From Halichondria panicea (Eukaryota; Porifera; Demospongiae; Suberitida; Halichondriidae): DNA of 64,000 bases. Positions 12,689 through 35,122 of the stretch are shown piece after piece (positions within the stretch are counted from its first letter, which is position 1; every line of letters begins with the position of its first letter). Below the pieces are notes generated by a model that had not been told where the DNA came from, made no database searches, and saw only the letters and a list, made by a program, of their open reading frames with translations. The DNA lies in NCBI RefSeq assembly GCF_963675165.1, contig NC_087393.1, positions 480,002 through 544,001 on the forward strand, given 5' to 3'. The translations under genes and the position numbers were made by a program.

Positions 12689-12869
12689 AGTCTATCACTC
12701 TCGAAAATGGTATAATCCAAGAGGGTCAGGTCCACTGAGGGTATTAGCACTGCTCCTGTTCTGGTTGTTCTGTTCTCCATGCTACGGCTGTTTCAAGTGC
12801 TCTGCCAAGCTCATTGGTATCTGTTTTTTCTGTTGTGTTGCTGTATGTTGTGGTTACGATGACAGCTAG
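12689..12869 (+). CDS. Alternative last exon (7b) of SH2-like copy 2
   Basis: Acceptor CACGCAG followed by an exon of the same phase and almost the same sequence as 9214-9394, ending CCGYDDS and TAG. It encodes VYHSRKWYNPRGSGPLR plus the hydrophobic Cys-rich tail. It would be joined to the donor at 11337 in place of 11461-11623. Confidence 0.7.
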
Positions 12870-13102
12870 TGACACTGGTTGTGTTTTTAACATTTTTGTG
12901 AATTTTGTATATTCAAAAATTGCCAACAAAGTTAGTTATAACTAGCTTGTTCTGATGTTAACTTTCAGATTTGTGGGGGTGGATTGTTTACAAGCAAAAT
13001 TAATTAACCACAGAACTTGGGCAGTTCAACACAAATAGGTCACAAATAGAGCTAGCTAGCTGACTAGACTCGACTGAGCATGCAGACTTGCCAGTGGTGG
13101 AG

Positions 13103-15274
13103 ATGGAGATATCTTTAACTGTGGAAGAGAGGTTGGACAAGCAGAGGTAAGAACTGAGATATTAATTAACTAGAGCTAATTAAAGTTGGCTGTGCCCTTT
13201 ACTATCTATGGCTGTGCAGATGGTACATTGGTGAGGTGACCCAGGAGGTTGCAGAGTCCCTACTCTCCTCCAATAAACAGCCTCACTCCTTCGTGGTCTT
13301 CACTCAACCAGACACTCGACAGTACATTCTCAGCACATTCACTCCGTGCGTTGACATACCAAACACGATAACTTTTTACCGTAATGACCATGCATTATAG
13401 GGAATCTATTTAGAAAACAGTGTTTTTTTGTCGCCTTCGAAAATCACCTACAAGTTTCAACTATAGTTATGTAGCCTATTATTTTTCAACTACTGTCTCA
13501 TTATCAGTTAAAGTAGTCGATCCATGAAAGTGTCTAGTTCACTCAAACAAACAGCTCATTTTTGTGTCCACACACACACACACACGCCCATCACTCTATC
13601 CCTGCTGCGCACACACAGGGTAATATTGCTTACCAATGACGTAGTTTACTTCAATAATGACTTCCCCTCATCCTCAGGTTTCCACTGGAGGGACTGGAGG
13701 ATGGAGTTATTGAACACCTGACCATTCTCTGTGAGGAGGGAAGGTGGTGCATCACTGGACAGGTGGGGGACAACTGTACTCTTAACTGTACTCTTAGGGA
13801 AATTACTCATTTTGTCCACGAGCATTGTGGAGCCTCAATAACATGATAAGTTTGATACAAGTAATTGTGTACCAGTTATTGTTCGTATGATTAAGTAGAA
13901 ACCATCACCTTAAATAATACACTCTGTGTGATACTTATTTCACACTGCACCTGTGTAGACTGACGAGTACGATGATGTCATCGAGGCTGTAAACTGTTAT
14001 GCATTGACCTTTGACCCTCCACTGATACCACTGATGCCAGCTCTCCAGGAAAAAAGTTTCCTAGCACCCCCCGAATACGACAAAGCCAACAAAGCACTAA
14101 AGGTAGGGAGTGGTACTCTAACTGTTTAGCTGTCAGACTTAGATTTTTGTTTGGGAGAGGCTAAAAAAAGATCCCATGCATGATGAATGACTGTCCATTA
14201 TTGGGATGTTGACTCTAGTACTTCCTCTTGATTCTATTCAACACACTCACTGTACAGGATGTGTAACATTGACACAGCACTTTACAAGCAGGCTATAATT
14301 ACAATAACGTATGTGTGTGTGAATCCAATCCCACCCCCCACCCCCCCACAGCCCGACATAGCCCCCCTACCAGAAGTTAAAGTGGCCGACAAGAAAGCAG
14401 TGGAAGGTGTGAGCTCTTTGATCTTGCTACCGTAATGCTTTGATGTGGTTTCCCTACCCTCCACAGCTCAGCGTGGGCGTATCTCCCCCATTCGAATACG
14501 AGGTATTGATGACGAGTGCAGAGATCCCGTGTGGTTCCCAAGTGCTCCTAGCTATAGTAGCAGTACAGGGATCCCACGCACGTTCATACGACCTTATCCG
14601 ATAAGACGTTCCTCATACCATGAAAGGAGGAGTACCTGGCATCGGTACAGCGAGCTCCATCGCTGTCACCCTAAGAACGTTTGCTCAGGTTGCTTCCATG
14701 GACCACAGTTTTGGGATGGAAAGGCTTACACGTGAGTGGAGCTGTAGCTACAGAGACATGCCTACAGTGGCTAGCTTGTGTAGGAATGCTGTGTGTGTCT
14801 TGTTGGCCTGATTCCTGTTATGTACTTTGCTGTGCTGTGTGTTTTGGTGGCTATGAGTTGTCAGACTTACTCCAATATGTCTGCATGTGTTTATAGCTGC
14901 TGTATAATTCATCACATCACATATTATATGACAATATAGTGATTGCCTCCAATGGACTAGCTACTAGTTAATATTGTCTCCTCTAGCTAGCATTTAATAT
15001 AATATATAGGCTTATCTGACTGATTACTGAGAGTATTGACCCTATCTACCTTACTCCCATGCACACACACACATGCAGCCGTAATTCTGCTCGAAAGTGG
15101 TATAATCCGTGGGGGTCCGGGCCACTGAGAGTGTTAGGACTGCTCCTGTTCTTATTGTTCTGTTTTCCATGCATCGGTTGTTACAAGTGCTGTGTCGTGA
15201 CCGTTAGATTCTGCTGTTGCTGTTGTTTTGATCGTGGTCATAATATGGATACTGATGATCGCTGGTCCTATTGA
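13103..15274 (+). CDS. SH2-like protein, tandem copy 3 (altered exon 2 donor)
   Basis: Exons 13103-13146, 13220-13345 (tentative donor), 13678-13762, 13959-14102, 14352-14406, 14467-14731 and 15079-15274 join in frame (304 aa). It has the same replaced 5' end as copy 2. The usual exon 2 donor after YILSA is destroyed by sequence change; a GTGCGT at 13346 restores the phase but replaces SAR by STFTP inside the SH2-like core. Exon 4 has lost part of the linker but keeps PPEY. Exon 6 is longer. Its only intact last exon is of the 7b type: RKWYNPWGSGPLR with a Cys-rich hydrophobic tail. It may be functional or starting to decay. Confidence 0.6.
14790..14860 (+). pseudogene. Remnant of last exon 7a in copy 3
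   Basis: Sequence resembling the 3' half of exon 7a (TGTTGGCCT then TTTGCTGTGCTGTGTG and GGTGGCTATGA) survives downstream of exon 6. The acceptor and the KWYNPxGSGPLR part are gone, so it cannot serve as a normal last exon. Confidence 0.6.
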
Positions 15275-15380
15275 CACTGACAATCACACAATCATGTTTT
15301 TATATAATTATAGCATTTCTTATTAAAATTGCTAAATGCAGATATTTGCAATGTAAAAGGTGTTCACTCATATTTTAGCA

Positions 15381-15450
15381 TTGGGAATGGTCGTCGGTGA
15401 AACTAGCTATTTTGATTGAAATAAGGGGAAAGGTCGTCGATAGAACAAAC
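15381..15450. promoter_or_regulatory. Paired GGTCGTCG element upstream of copy 4
   Basis: Two GGTCGTCG sites (15389-15396 and 15432-15439) sit about 150-200 bp before the copy 4 ATG; the second is within ATTGAAATAAGGGGAAAGG. A closely similar pair lies upstream of the membrane-protein gene at 28131-28218. A regulatory role is inferred only from this sharing. Confidence 0.35.
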
Positions 15451-15584
15451 TGTAGATGCAAGCTCAATAACCAACAAGCCCCTCCCTTCATGTACACACG
15501 TACACAGAGATAGTCCTTACTTTATCTCTGACCAGAACAACAACAGGGCATGGGTTGGATCTAGCTAGCTACAGTATAGTAGCC

Positions 15585-18611
<3,027 letters not shown>

Positions 18612-18869
18612 TGACATGGTGGCGTTTTTAATTGATTTTTATCATGTAGATTTTGTGTTCAAACAGTAAATTACTGTTTTGGAGTCTGACTAGCTACACA
18701 TGTATACTTATTTATTCTGACTCGATCTCATGCATATTTATTGTTTCATCTGTATGTACACATGTCGTTACGATGATGCACAGATAATCCATTTATTAAA
18801 CATATACAATTAACTGTATAACAATTATTTTTTCTACACAAAAAGTATACTTTAATAAGTATCTAGTTG

Positions 18870-19105
18870 CTAATTAATGTTTGAGTAGTCCCTGACAATT
18901 AGTAAACAGAAGCTGAGCACTCCAATACCCCCCAGGGCAGAGCTGGCTACAGACGATGAGAATTGGGGCAGGGCTGCACTCGGACTGATGTAGAGGAAGG
19001 TAAAGAAGAAAGAGAGGTTTAGCGGGCTGCCGGACCAGAGGTGATGGAGGAACAACCCTTGTCCCGGGACGGTCGCCAGGAGACACACTAGCTCCACCAC
19101 TCGCA
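18870..19105 (-). CDS. Duplicate last exon of the multi-pass membrane protein gene
   Basis: Nearly identical to the last exon at 20547-20306, with its own acceptor (ACCACAG) in the same phase. It encodes the last two membrane segments (from VVELVCLLATVPGQG) and ends RDYSNIN instead of GDYSNIKTF. Similarity continues into the 3' UTR. It could be an alternative last exon or a duplicate that is never used. Confidence 0.6.
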
Positions 19106-20305
19106 CTGTGGTAATAAAAGTGACAAAATAGAGTTTGCCTTTAAAGTGTGCACAAAACTTCACTTCCTATTAGATACGGCATGCGTGGACCTATACTGTG
19201 TTCCTTTCCAAAAAGTACTTTAGGGCACACATCTTGTTAGTTTATACATAAGCATGCATGTAAAACAAATCAGTGAGCTAACTTTAATGTATAGCTTATT
19301 CCCTCTACTATATTCTCTCTAACACTCTTGAGCGAAAGCATAACATGGCGAGAGGCAACATTAGCACAGCGCAGCTTGCGACACTCGTTATAGTAGTGTA
19401 TTGATGATAATCGCTTCAAGCGAACGAGTTCAGTCGCTTTTCCAACACAATAAGTTGTATGAAAGGACTCCATATCACAGATAGAACTGAACACAACCCA
19501 CACTAGCTTGTTGTGTTGTTGTACATTAAGTGAGAGTATAATTATAGTGTACACTACAACCACACAGGCATAAATTACATGATGGAAATTGGTAACTAGA
19601 ACATGGCAGCTATAAGGAGGTATTAGCACAGCGGAGTTTGCATCACTCGTTAGTTTAGCAGATCTAGTATTTAGAAAGACACAAGAATCAAAATAAACAC
19701 ATCTAGACTAGTAGATCTATAGCAGTACTGGTACAATCATATGCTATATTTTAGCTGATATAAGTACATGATGTAGATATTTGGAGGATCGTCTCACATC
19801 GACGATTAAACTCTTCGTTGCTGATTTCTTTATATTCACCTTCCAACCTTTTCTCTTCCTTTGGGTTTTTCTGAAAGTAAGCATTAAGCAACTGAACGGC
19901 TGGAGCGTTGAAAGCATTGGTACTTCATTGATAACTTTCCTGCAACCAGGACACATCAAGCGGCGCTGTTGCATTTCCTGTAAGATGCAGTACATGTACA
20001 CACAAATATCTGTTCACTTAATTAACACACCTCTGGGCACACACACACTGTTTTGTTGCTACCCAAGTGGTATATACATGTATAATCTCTGCTACGAAGT
20101 GTTCCAATGAGTGGGTTCTGACATTGTATGGAAGAAGGAGAACTTTGGCAATGACTTGCTGTAATAATTATACTGACTCATAATTATCGTGCACATTTTT
20201 AATCACATAATTTATGTACTGCAATAATTATGTTTTCATCAATAATATATACATCAGGTATATAATTATAAACAATTTCTACAAAAAGATTAACTTAATA
20301 AGTAG
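19106..20305. other. Spacer between the duplicated last exons
   Basis: Apart from the possible RING-protein fragment at 19751-19977, nothing coding is convincing here. Two similar short blocks containing TATTAGCACAGCG recur at about 19360 and 19620. Confidence 0.4.
19751..19977 (-). pseudogene. Possible frameshifted exon fragment of a CHFR-like RING E3 ligase
   Basis: After an acceptor-like CTTACAG one frame reads MCPGCRKVINEVP, and a second frame continues with LLNAYFQKNPKEEKRLEGEY and ends at a TAA (19753-19751). Together they resemble the end of a RING finger and the following helix in CHFR-type proteins (CPxCR, then NNLVEAYLxxxPDK). The frame change and lack of other exons suggest a degenerate fragment. 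Recognition is from memory and weak. Confidence 0.25.
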
Positions 20306-28054
<7,749 letters not shown>

Positions 28055-28427
28055 TGGATCACTCGTGGTAGCTAGCTATATATAAAATTCCACATGTGGC
28101 AGGCTGGGAGACTTTTGCTACAAAATGGTATTGAAATGCTGGGAAAGGTCGTCGTTAGAATAAGCTGTCGCAGGGTTTGCTATTGAAATAAGGGGAAGGG
28201 TCGTCGTTAGAACAAGCCAACATTCTACTAACTCGAAATTTCCCAAGGTCTTTGTTTACAGATAATTAGATACATTTCGTACAATATCAATAAACAGTTT
28301 CAAAATGACATAAAAAATTTAATATTAAATAATGCTGACTAATGGTGACATTATATTATTATTGAGAACTGACAACAGATACTGAAATTAATGACAAACA
28401 AAAATCAAATGCACAATAAACCTTCGA
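28055..28427. promoter_or_regulatory. Upstream region of the membrane-protein gene with paired GGTCGTCG element
   Basis: 373 bp between this gene's ATG and the KLHL stop codon. Two GGTCGTCG sites (28147-28154 and 28199-28206) sit in TTGAAAT-containing blocks nearly matching 15381-15450 upstream of SH2-like copy 4. The rest is AT-rich and probably KLHL 3' UTR. Confidence 0.4.
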
Positions 28428-30161
28428 TCAAGACAGAATAGCAACACCGGCAGCTGCTCGACAGGTTTCCATGTTTGCCACAATTTCCCACGTATTGTTC
28501 ACGGGGTCATACACTTCAGTAGACTTGAGATACGAGGGACCATTGATACCGCCCACGGCCATGAGCTGAGATCCAATAGTACACAAGCACACACCATCAC
28601 GAGATGACGTCATCTTAGCAGCAGGATGCCATTTACCAGAACGAACATCTAAAAACTCGACAGAATCCAGTCTAGACGTTCCGTCGTTTCCACCGGCGAC
28701 GAAGATCTGCTGACCAAGCACGGCGACTCCAATACCAGCTCTTGGCTTTGTGAGGTTAGTGAGCGTACACCATCTGTTGATGTGAGGATCGTAGGACTCA
28801 ACAACGTTTAGGAACGAAGTGCCGTCGTTTCCTCCAAAAATAAACATCCGGTTATTGAAGACGGCCACTCCAGGGAAACTTCGTCTAGTGCTCATCTGTG
28901 CTATAGGGCTCCACAGATTCTTCTCTAAATCGAATCGCTCGACCGTATTCAGACAAGATCGGCCGTCGTAGCCTCCAGCTGCGTACATGGCTCCTCCCAG
29001 CACACCCACACCCACACCAGACCGACACGTACTCATAGGGGCAACAAACGACCAGATATTCGTGACAGGATCAAAACACTCGACACTGCTCAGGCGCAGA
29101 GAACCGTCAGAACCTCCAACAGCATACACCTTTGTATCCAGCACACCCACTCCAAGTTGCTGTCTTCGTACAATCATTCCATTCATCTCCTCCCACTTGT
29201 TTTCAAAGAAACTGTAAGTCTCCACAGATCTGGTGATGCTCTCTGATGACTCTTTGCCTCCGACTGCAAACACTTTTCCAACTGTCGATTTTCGAGGGCT
29301 AAATCGAGGGTTAGTTGAACGAACATCTCTTTGCTCGGGCATTAGATGATAGCGTTTGGCTTCATCCAGGACGTCTCTACAATCCACATTTTGTTTGATG
29401 AGTGGTTCGTTATCGACATCTTTCATAAGAAAGCCCACGGGTAACATTGGTAGTCGGACATGGTTGAGGAGCTTTGGGAGGTGATGAACTCGCTCTTTAG
29501 AGTCTTGTTTGACCCATTCCATGATTGACAGATAGACCTCCTCTTCTGATTGAACGTTGAGGTTGCAGCTTGATATGAGAGCGGCTATGTTGTCCCAGTT
29601 GTTCTGTAGAAATTCACTCCCCGAGGCAACTTCGGGGAAATGTTTTCGAGCAAAAGTATCGACCACATCGGAAAGTTGTCTACATCCATTCGCTTCGGCA
29701 AAATTCTTTATCCCTAGGCAATTGGTGGCATCGAGTTGTTTTTTGAGGAACTCGCAGCAAATGTCCTGCACTTGCTTGATCTGTAGTAGAGATGCGGCAG
29801 ATAAGACTTCCTGTACGTTTGTCACAACGACTTCGATTTCTCCAGTGTACGCAAAGTTGACGAGACTACTCAGAATATCGGGATTCATGTCTTGAATTTC
29901 GATAGCATCTTGATCCCTCTCTTTCATCTCATTCGTAAACATGGCCATGAAATAGGAGCTACTGGCGGCCAGAATGGCTCTGTGCGAATGTATCTCTCTC
30001 CCTCCAGTTCTTAGAACAACATCGCACAGTTTTTTGTGGCATCGAAGTGAGTTGACTCTTCGCAGGATGCTTCGTGAGAATGTGATGTTCTTCGGAACCA
30101 TCTGAGGTACAGGTTCTTGAGGTTTTAACTCTAGCTCATCAGGACCTCGGCCCTCAGCCAT
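28428..30161 (-). CDS. Kelch-like (KLHL8-like) BTB-BACK-Kelch protein
   Basis: Intronless coding exon for 577 aa. The ATG is at 30161; a GTG at 30164 directly follows the splice acceptor of a 5' UTR intron whose donor is at about 30251. Domains: BTB at about 30-150 (LCDVVLRTGGREIHSHRAIL, YFMAMFTNEM), BACK at about 150-265 (VRLPMLPVGFLM), then six Kelch blades with GG doublets (VFAVGG, VYAVGGSDGS, MYAAGGYDG, MFIFGGNDG, IFVAGGNDG, LMAVGGINGP). KLHL proteins of this layout are usually substrate adaptors of Cullin-3 ubiquitin ligases. The join IKQNVDCRDVLDEAKRYHL resembles KLHL8 most closely from memory, but orthology is unproven. Confidence 0.9.
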   Translation of the reverse strand: MAEGRGPDELELKPQEPVPQMVPKNITFSRSILRRVNSLRCHKKLCDVVLRTGGREIHSHRAILAASSSYFMAMFTNEMKERDQDAIEIQDMNPDILSSLVNFAYTGEIEVVVTNVQEVLSAASLLQIKQVQDICCEFLKKQLDATNCLGIKNFAEANGCRQLSDVVDTFARKHFPEVASGSEFLQNNWDNIAALISSCNLNVQSEEEVYLSIMEWVKQDSKERVHHLPKLLNHVRLPMLPVGFLMKDVDNEPLIKQNVDCRDVLDEAKRYHLMPEQRDVRSTNPRFSPRKSTVGKVFAVGGKESSESITRSVETYSFFENKWEEMNGMIVRRQQLGVGVLDTKVYAVGGSDGSLRLSSVECFDPVTNIWSFVAPMSTCRSGVGVGVLGGAMYAAGGYDGRSCLNTVERFDLEKNLWSPIAQMSTRRSFPGVAVFNNRMFIFGGNDGTSFLNVVESYDPHINRWCTLTNLTKPRAGIGVAVLGQQIFVAGGNDGTSRLDSVEFLDVRSGKWHPAAKMTSSRDGVCLCTIGSQLMAVGGINGPSYLKSTEVYDPVNNTWEIVANMETCRAAAGVAILS

Positions 30162-30164
30162 CAC

Positions 30165-30871
30165 CTGTGAAAACGGACAAAATTTGAGCTAAACAGTCTT
30201 AGGTTATAACTCTTTTAGAAAGTTCTAAGCATAATGGAGGTTATACATACCTTTGAGAAGCTTTATAGAGCTGATATCGGCAAAGAAGATGAATTGTTTA
30301 CTAGCTTTTGTGGAGAGTAAAACTTCACGTGACTATCATGGGGTAGCTCCGTTTTTGAGGTCAAAAGTTTGGATTCGCCCGTAAATTTCTAATTGGGTGT
30401 GTCCAGCTACAAGTTTCCAAATCAAAGGTGCAAAGCTAGCGTACGTATAGCTGCAAGGCAGAAGCTCATTTGTTTGATATCTTTGAAGCTATAGCAGTGG
30501 AGAGATCAGTAAGAGGAGTAGCAGATCTGTGAGAGGAGATAGTGAACTTATTCACATTTTATAGGTAAGTGGAACAGGAATAATCTGCACTCTAATACTT
30601 GTAGATCTATAATTATGAACTAGATATATAATATCACACACACACACACGCACTGTAGTAAAGTTATATCCCTAGTGAGCATCATAGCAGCTGCGTAACT
30701 ATTTTCCCTACTAGAAACAGATCATTAACTTCCAAATTCCTATCATAAGTTGTCACGTCTGTTCCTTAACGCCTTTTTAGTGAAATATTCACGATTTGTA
30801 CAAACAAGCCTGAACTAGTTAGTGTTGAGCAAGTTGGTTACCTCTCTCTTGTAGTGAATCACGATTGAAAT
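30165..30871. promoter_or_regulatory. Divergent upstream region of the KLHL and G-alpha genes
   Basis: Contains the KLHL 5' UTR exon ending at about 30251 (minus) and a G-alpha 5' UTR exon ending at donor 30564 (ATAG/GTAAGT). That exon is spliced to 30855, seventeen bases before the G-alpha ATG. Transcription start sites are not visible; the shared promoter lies roughly between 30300 and 30500. Confidence 0.5.
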
Positions 30872-33800
30872 ATGGGAGGGTGTGTCAGTGTTACCCCTGA
30901 GGAAAGGGACGCTCAGAGGAAAAGTTCCGCCATAGACAGGCAACTCAGAACTGACGCTAAAGATTTTGAGAACACGATCAAGATATTGTTATTGGGTAAG
31001 TGCGATCATTCCTTGTCTGTGCTATTTAGCACTATCTAAGGTCTCTTTAGTTTTTGCAGTCATTACCTTTCACACTTCTTTGCAGCTATTTAGGAATTAA
31101 AAAAATTGTATTTGTGTGTTTTGTCTCTATACTTGTGTACTGTAGTGTTAGTATGGTTTCATTATTAAGTTTGGTATTTGTGGTTTGGTATGTGGACCAG
31201 TGTTGTGTTGTGTGAGGCACAAGGGGCACAGGAATAAGAGCTGCCCACCTAACCACCTCCTGTGGTGTGAAGTCACCACCTCTAGTGTGCTGACTATTGT
31301 GGTTTCTTTGTATATAACTGCTTTGAAGGCATGTCATATGATATCCATGGAGTGGGGGCAGCTGGCTGTACGTACGTAGACACAGGAAGTACTGAGCATT
31401 TGTATATATATAGTGGAAGCTTGGGGTTCAATATTTCCAGTTATTGGTATGCCCCTCCTGCAGTCCCTATATTCCTAGTCAGCATCTAGCTTACAATGGT
31501 GGCTTGTGTAGCATACACACACACGGCAGGTCATTGTCCTCTGATACTCCAAACTAGGTGCTCAGTTGTAAGCCTTCTTTCTGAGTCATTGTGCACTGGA
31601 TATGTGTGTGGGGTGTAAAAATAGAGTTAGCCTTTCCCCTTGGTTGCCTTATTATCACCCTGTATGTTTGATCTAGCATGACCTATGACCCTGGAGAGTG
31701 CCATCATTTAGTGTGCTTTCGTTTTGCATATCATATTGAAAGTGTGAAAGGCTGTGTTGGTGTTTGTAGATGGGTTGGTGGCCACAAAGAATCTTGTGTT
31801 TGTTTGATCTGCCTCCATTCTCTCTTGGCTTATGTTAGTCCATTTTTGTCATCTCTGTTGCAATTTACGATATCAATATTAATTTTAAAATGCAACTTAA
31901 TTCTTGTATCCCTTGTGTTTATTTGTTGCTGTCTATGGACTGGTACTAGTGATATCAGCATGGGAGCGGTGTGACCTCTATGACCTCTCTATTGTTTAGG
32001 ACTGTCGGAGGGTTTCACAGCAATAGCTAGAGCATGCCAACAATGATGTTACCTTGACCATAAAAACTGTAATTAAAATTATATAGATTGTCTAATGTAG
32101 CGTGTGTGTGTGTGTGGCTGATTCTAACGTCTTCTTGTTTTTTACCTCCTCCTCCTCCACAGGTGCTGGAGAGTCAGGCAAGAGTACAGTGGTGAAACAG
32201 ATGAAGATCATCCATGGCGATGGCTACGCAAAGACAGAGCTGGAGAGCTTCATTGTAAGTTGGCTACTCTGAAATCTTTACTTCAATACCTACAGTGTTT
32301 GAACTGGCTGTTTTGTCGTGAATAGTGTTGTCCTATTAATGAATGGGGGTGGGGGGGGGGTATATCCCAGCTCATCTTTGTTTATGTTGACCAGGTTCTC
32401 TGGTGTGGTAACTGTACATGACTTGTATTACCTCCTGTCATTCCCAGGGCCTCCATTCATATGGGGTTAACTTCCTGTAGTCCCTTCATTCGATGATTCA
32501 TTGATGATTCATGAGACTATGTGGCTATGCTACCTTAGGCTACCAGTGTGTCTGTCATACTTACTAACAAAGCTAGCCTTTTGTAAGGCTACTACTGATT
32601 CAACAGGTCTTCACTAATAATTAATTAACTGTCTGTCTGGGATAACTTTTGATAGTTTAGCTTCCTGTCACCATTGGACTGTATGCGGATACTTTTTAAT
32701 TATCCTTATTCTCCATGCAGCCTGTAATCTTCGGGAACCTTGCCTCGTCAATGCGAGTGATCACTACAAACATGGATAAACTAGGCATCCCATACTCTAA
32801 CCCTGCTAACCGAGACCACGCCCAGGCCATCCTGAGCTTGTCCACTTCCCTTTCGTCCTTGTCTACCCTTCCCCCAGAGATGGCCGATGCTTTTAGACAG
32901 CTGTGGAGTGACGAGGGAGTGCGAAGCTGCTTCAAGAGGGCGTACGAGTACCAGCTCAATGATTCGGCACCTTAGTAAGTGTGTGGGGACACCTTAGTGA
33001 GTGTGTGTGGGGTGTGGGGTGTGTGTGTGTGTGCGTGTGTGTAGGGGGGGGGGAGAGAGTTGTAAGATTTGGTGGTACAGCACAACAGTGGTTCAAGGCA
33101 CATGTACACTATATACAGTGTATGATATTTACAATATTCTGTCTGCCCCCCCTCAGCTATTTTGCAGAGATGGATCGTATCTTGTCCCCTGGTTACCTAC
33201 CCAGTGTTGATGATGTCCTGAGGTCACGAGTGCAGACTACTGGCATCATTGAGACATCCTTCAAGGTCAACAAGCTCACCTACAGGTAATGTGTTGGACC
33301 TCCTATAATGGTGGCAGTGGCTAGCTGACTAAATGGTAGACAACTGCAATCAAACTGTTAGTAAAGCTGTATTAGGGTACACCCTTACAATCTCATTATG
33401 TAGCTGTAAGATAACAGTGTATGCTGTTGACTCAAGCTTTGGCCTGTGCAGACAGTGTGTGTGTGCGTGCGTGCGTGCGTGAGCGCCTTGCTAGCCTGAG
33501 TAGTGTGTGTGTGTGTGACTTGCTAGTCTGAGTAGTGTGTGTGTGGTAGGTATAAAATAGCCATACACTAGAGGCTAGGATCAAAGCTAGGCTAACATGC
33601 TTAGCCACTATAAGAAGGTAGCCACTCTAAGGAGTGAGTGGCCACCTTCCTGGATATACAGGTAGTGGTGAAAAAAGTTGTACATGCATCCTTTCTGTGA
33701 GAATTTTCCAGCCCCTGTTTTTGCCAGTGGGTATGTAGCAATTATTTCCTTTTGTGTCAGTATAATTATAGTGAAGCCCCTGGCTGGTGTTATGTTGTGA

Positions 33801-35028
33801 TGTACTTTAGACCTTTTTAGATGAGATTAGTGGCATTGCACATGGAGGTCAGCCAAGGTCCTCCACCAGTGTGTGTCTGGAAGCACAGTTACCCACAACC
33901 CACACACTACAAGTGTAGGGTTAGATCATGTGACTGAATATGTATGGGAGTAGACTGTTATGGCACCTGGTGTATGTTTGAGTCTCTGGCTAATTAATTT
34001 TTTTTGTCTGATTTTCTTCAGAGTGGTGGACGTTGGAGGTCAAAGGTCGGAGAGAAGAAAGTGGATCTCGTGTTTTGATGACGTGCGTGCAGTGTTGTTT
34101 GTGTGCTCGATGAGTGGCTATGACATGACCCTCTTTGAGGACGGCAAAACGGTGAGTGTGCGGTGTGTGCGGGGAAGTCCTCACTCGTTTTTGCATTTAA
34201 AGTATCATTTGTTAGACAGTTTAGGTTTACCTTGTCGTAGTTATGTTGGTTGACCCCCCCTAGCAGATGTTGTCTTTGTGCTGACCCTTTTACAGTACTC
34301 TGTTTATTTTCTCTCTCTCTAGCAAACTTTCAGAATGTTTCTTGAAATAATTATACTTCTAATTTTACAATGTTGTGTTGGTTTTATTTGATACCAGGGC
34401 AGCATAGTGGCTGCATGTAATCTAGCTCTTATTTCAGATTGATTGTGGGCAAATTCTTCAGTTGTTTACACAAACTTGTATTGTATAATTATCATGATTA
34501 TGATTGAATTGTGTATAATATATTTACAGAATCGCTTGGAAGAATCTCTCAATCTATTCCAAGCCATCTGCAACAACAAGTTCTTTGTCAAGACTGCTAT
34601 GGTGAGCGTTACTATTAATAGTATCTGCTTGTGTTAAATATAGCACTTTAGTTGTCTTTGTACTTCCATTGTGTTATTGCTTTGAGCATAAGAATAGCAC
34701 ATTAGAGTACACACATGTGGCTCCCTAACACCCACCACACCCCACACACTACACACACTAACCCCACCCCCTACACACACACATACACACTAACCCCACA
34801 CCCCCCACAACACACATACACACTAACCCCACCCCCCTGCACACACACACACACACTAACCCCACCACACACACACACACACACACACTAACCCACCCAC
34901 ACCACACACACACACACAACAGATTCTGTTCCTAAACAAGGTGGACCTGTTCCAAGACAAGATCTTAAACTCTGACCGTCACCTTCGTCTCTACTTCAGT
35001 CAGTACAACGGTGAGTGGAGTGCTGCAC

Positions 35029-35122
<94 letters not shown>

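Noticed and set aside
30162-30164. GTG codon before the KLHL ATG as a start
   Set aside because: It is the first codon after a splice acceptor; eukaryotic initiation at the ATG at 30161 is sufficient. The same reasoning moved the ApoL-like start to 22306 and the USP1 start to 56470.
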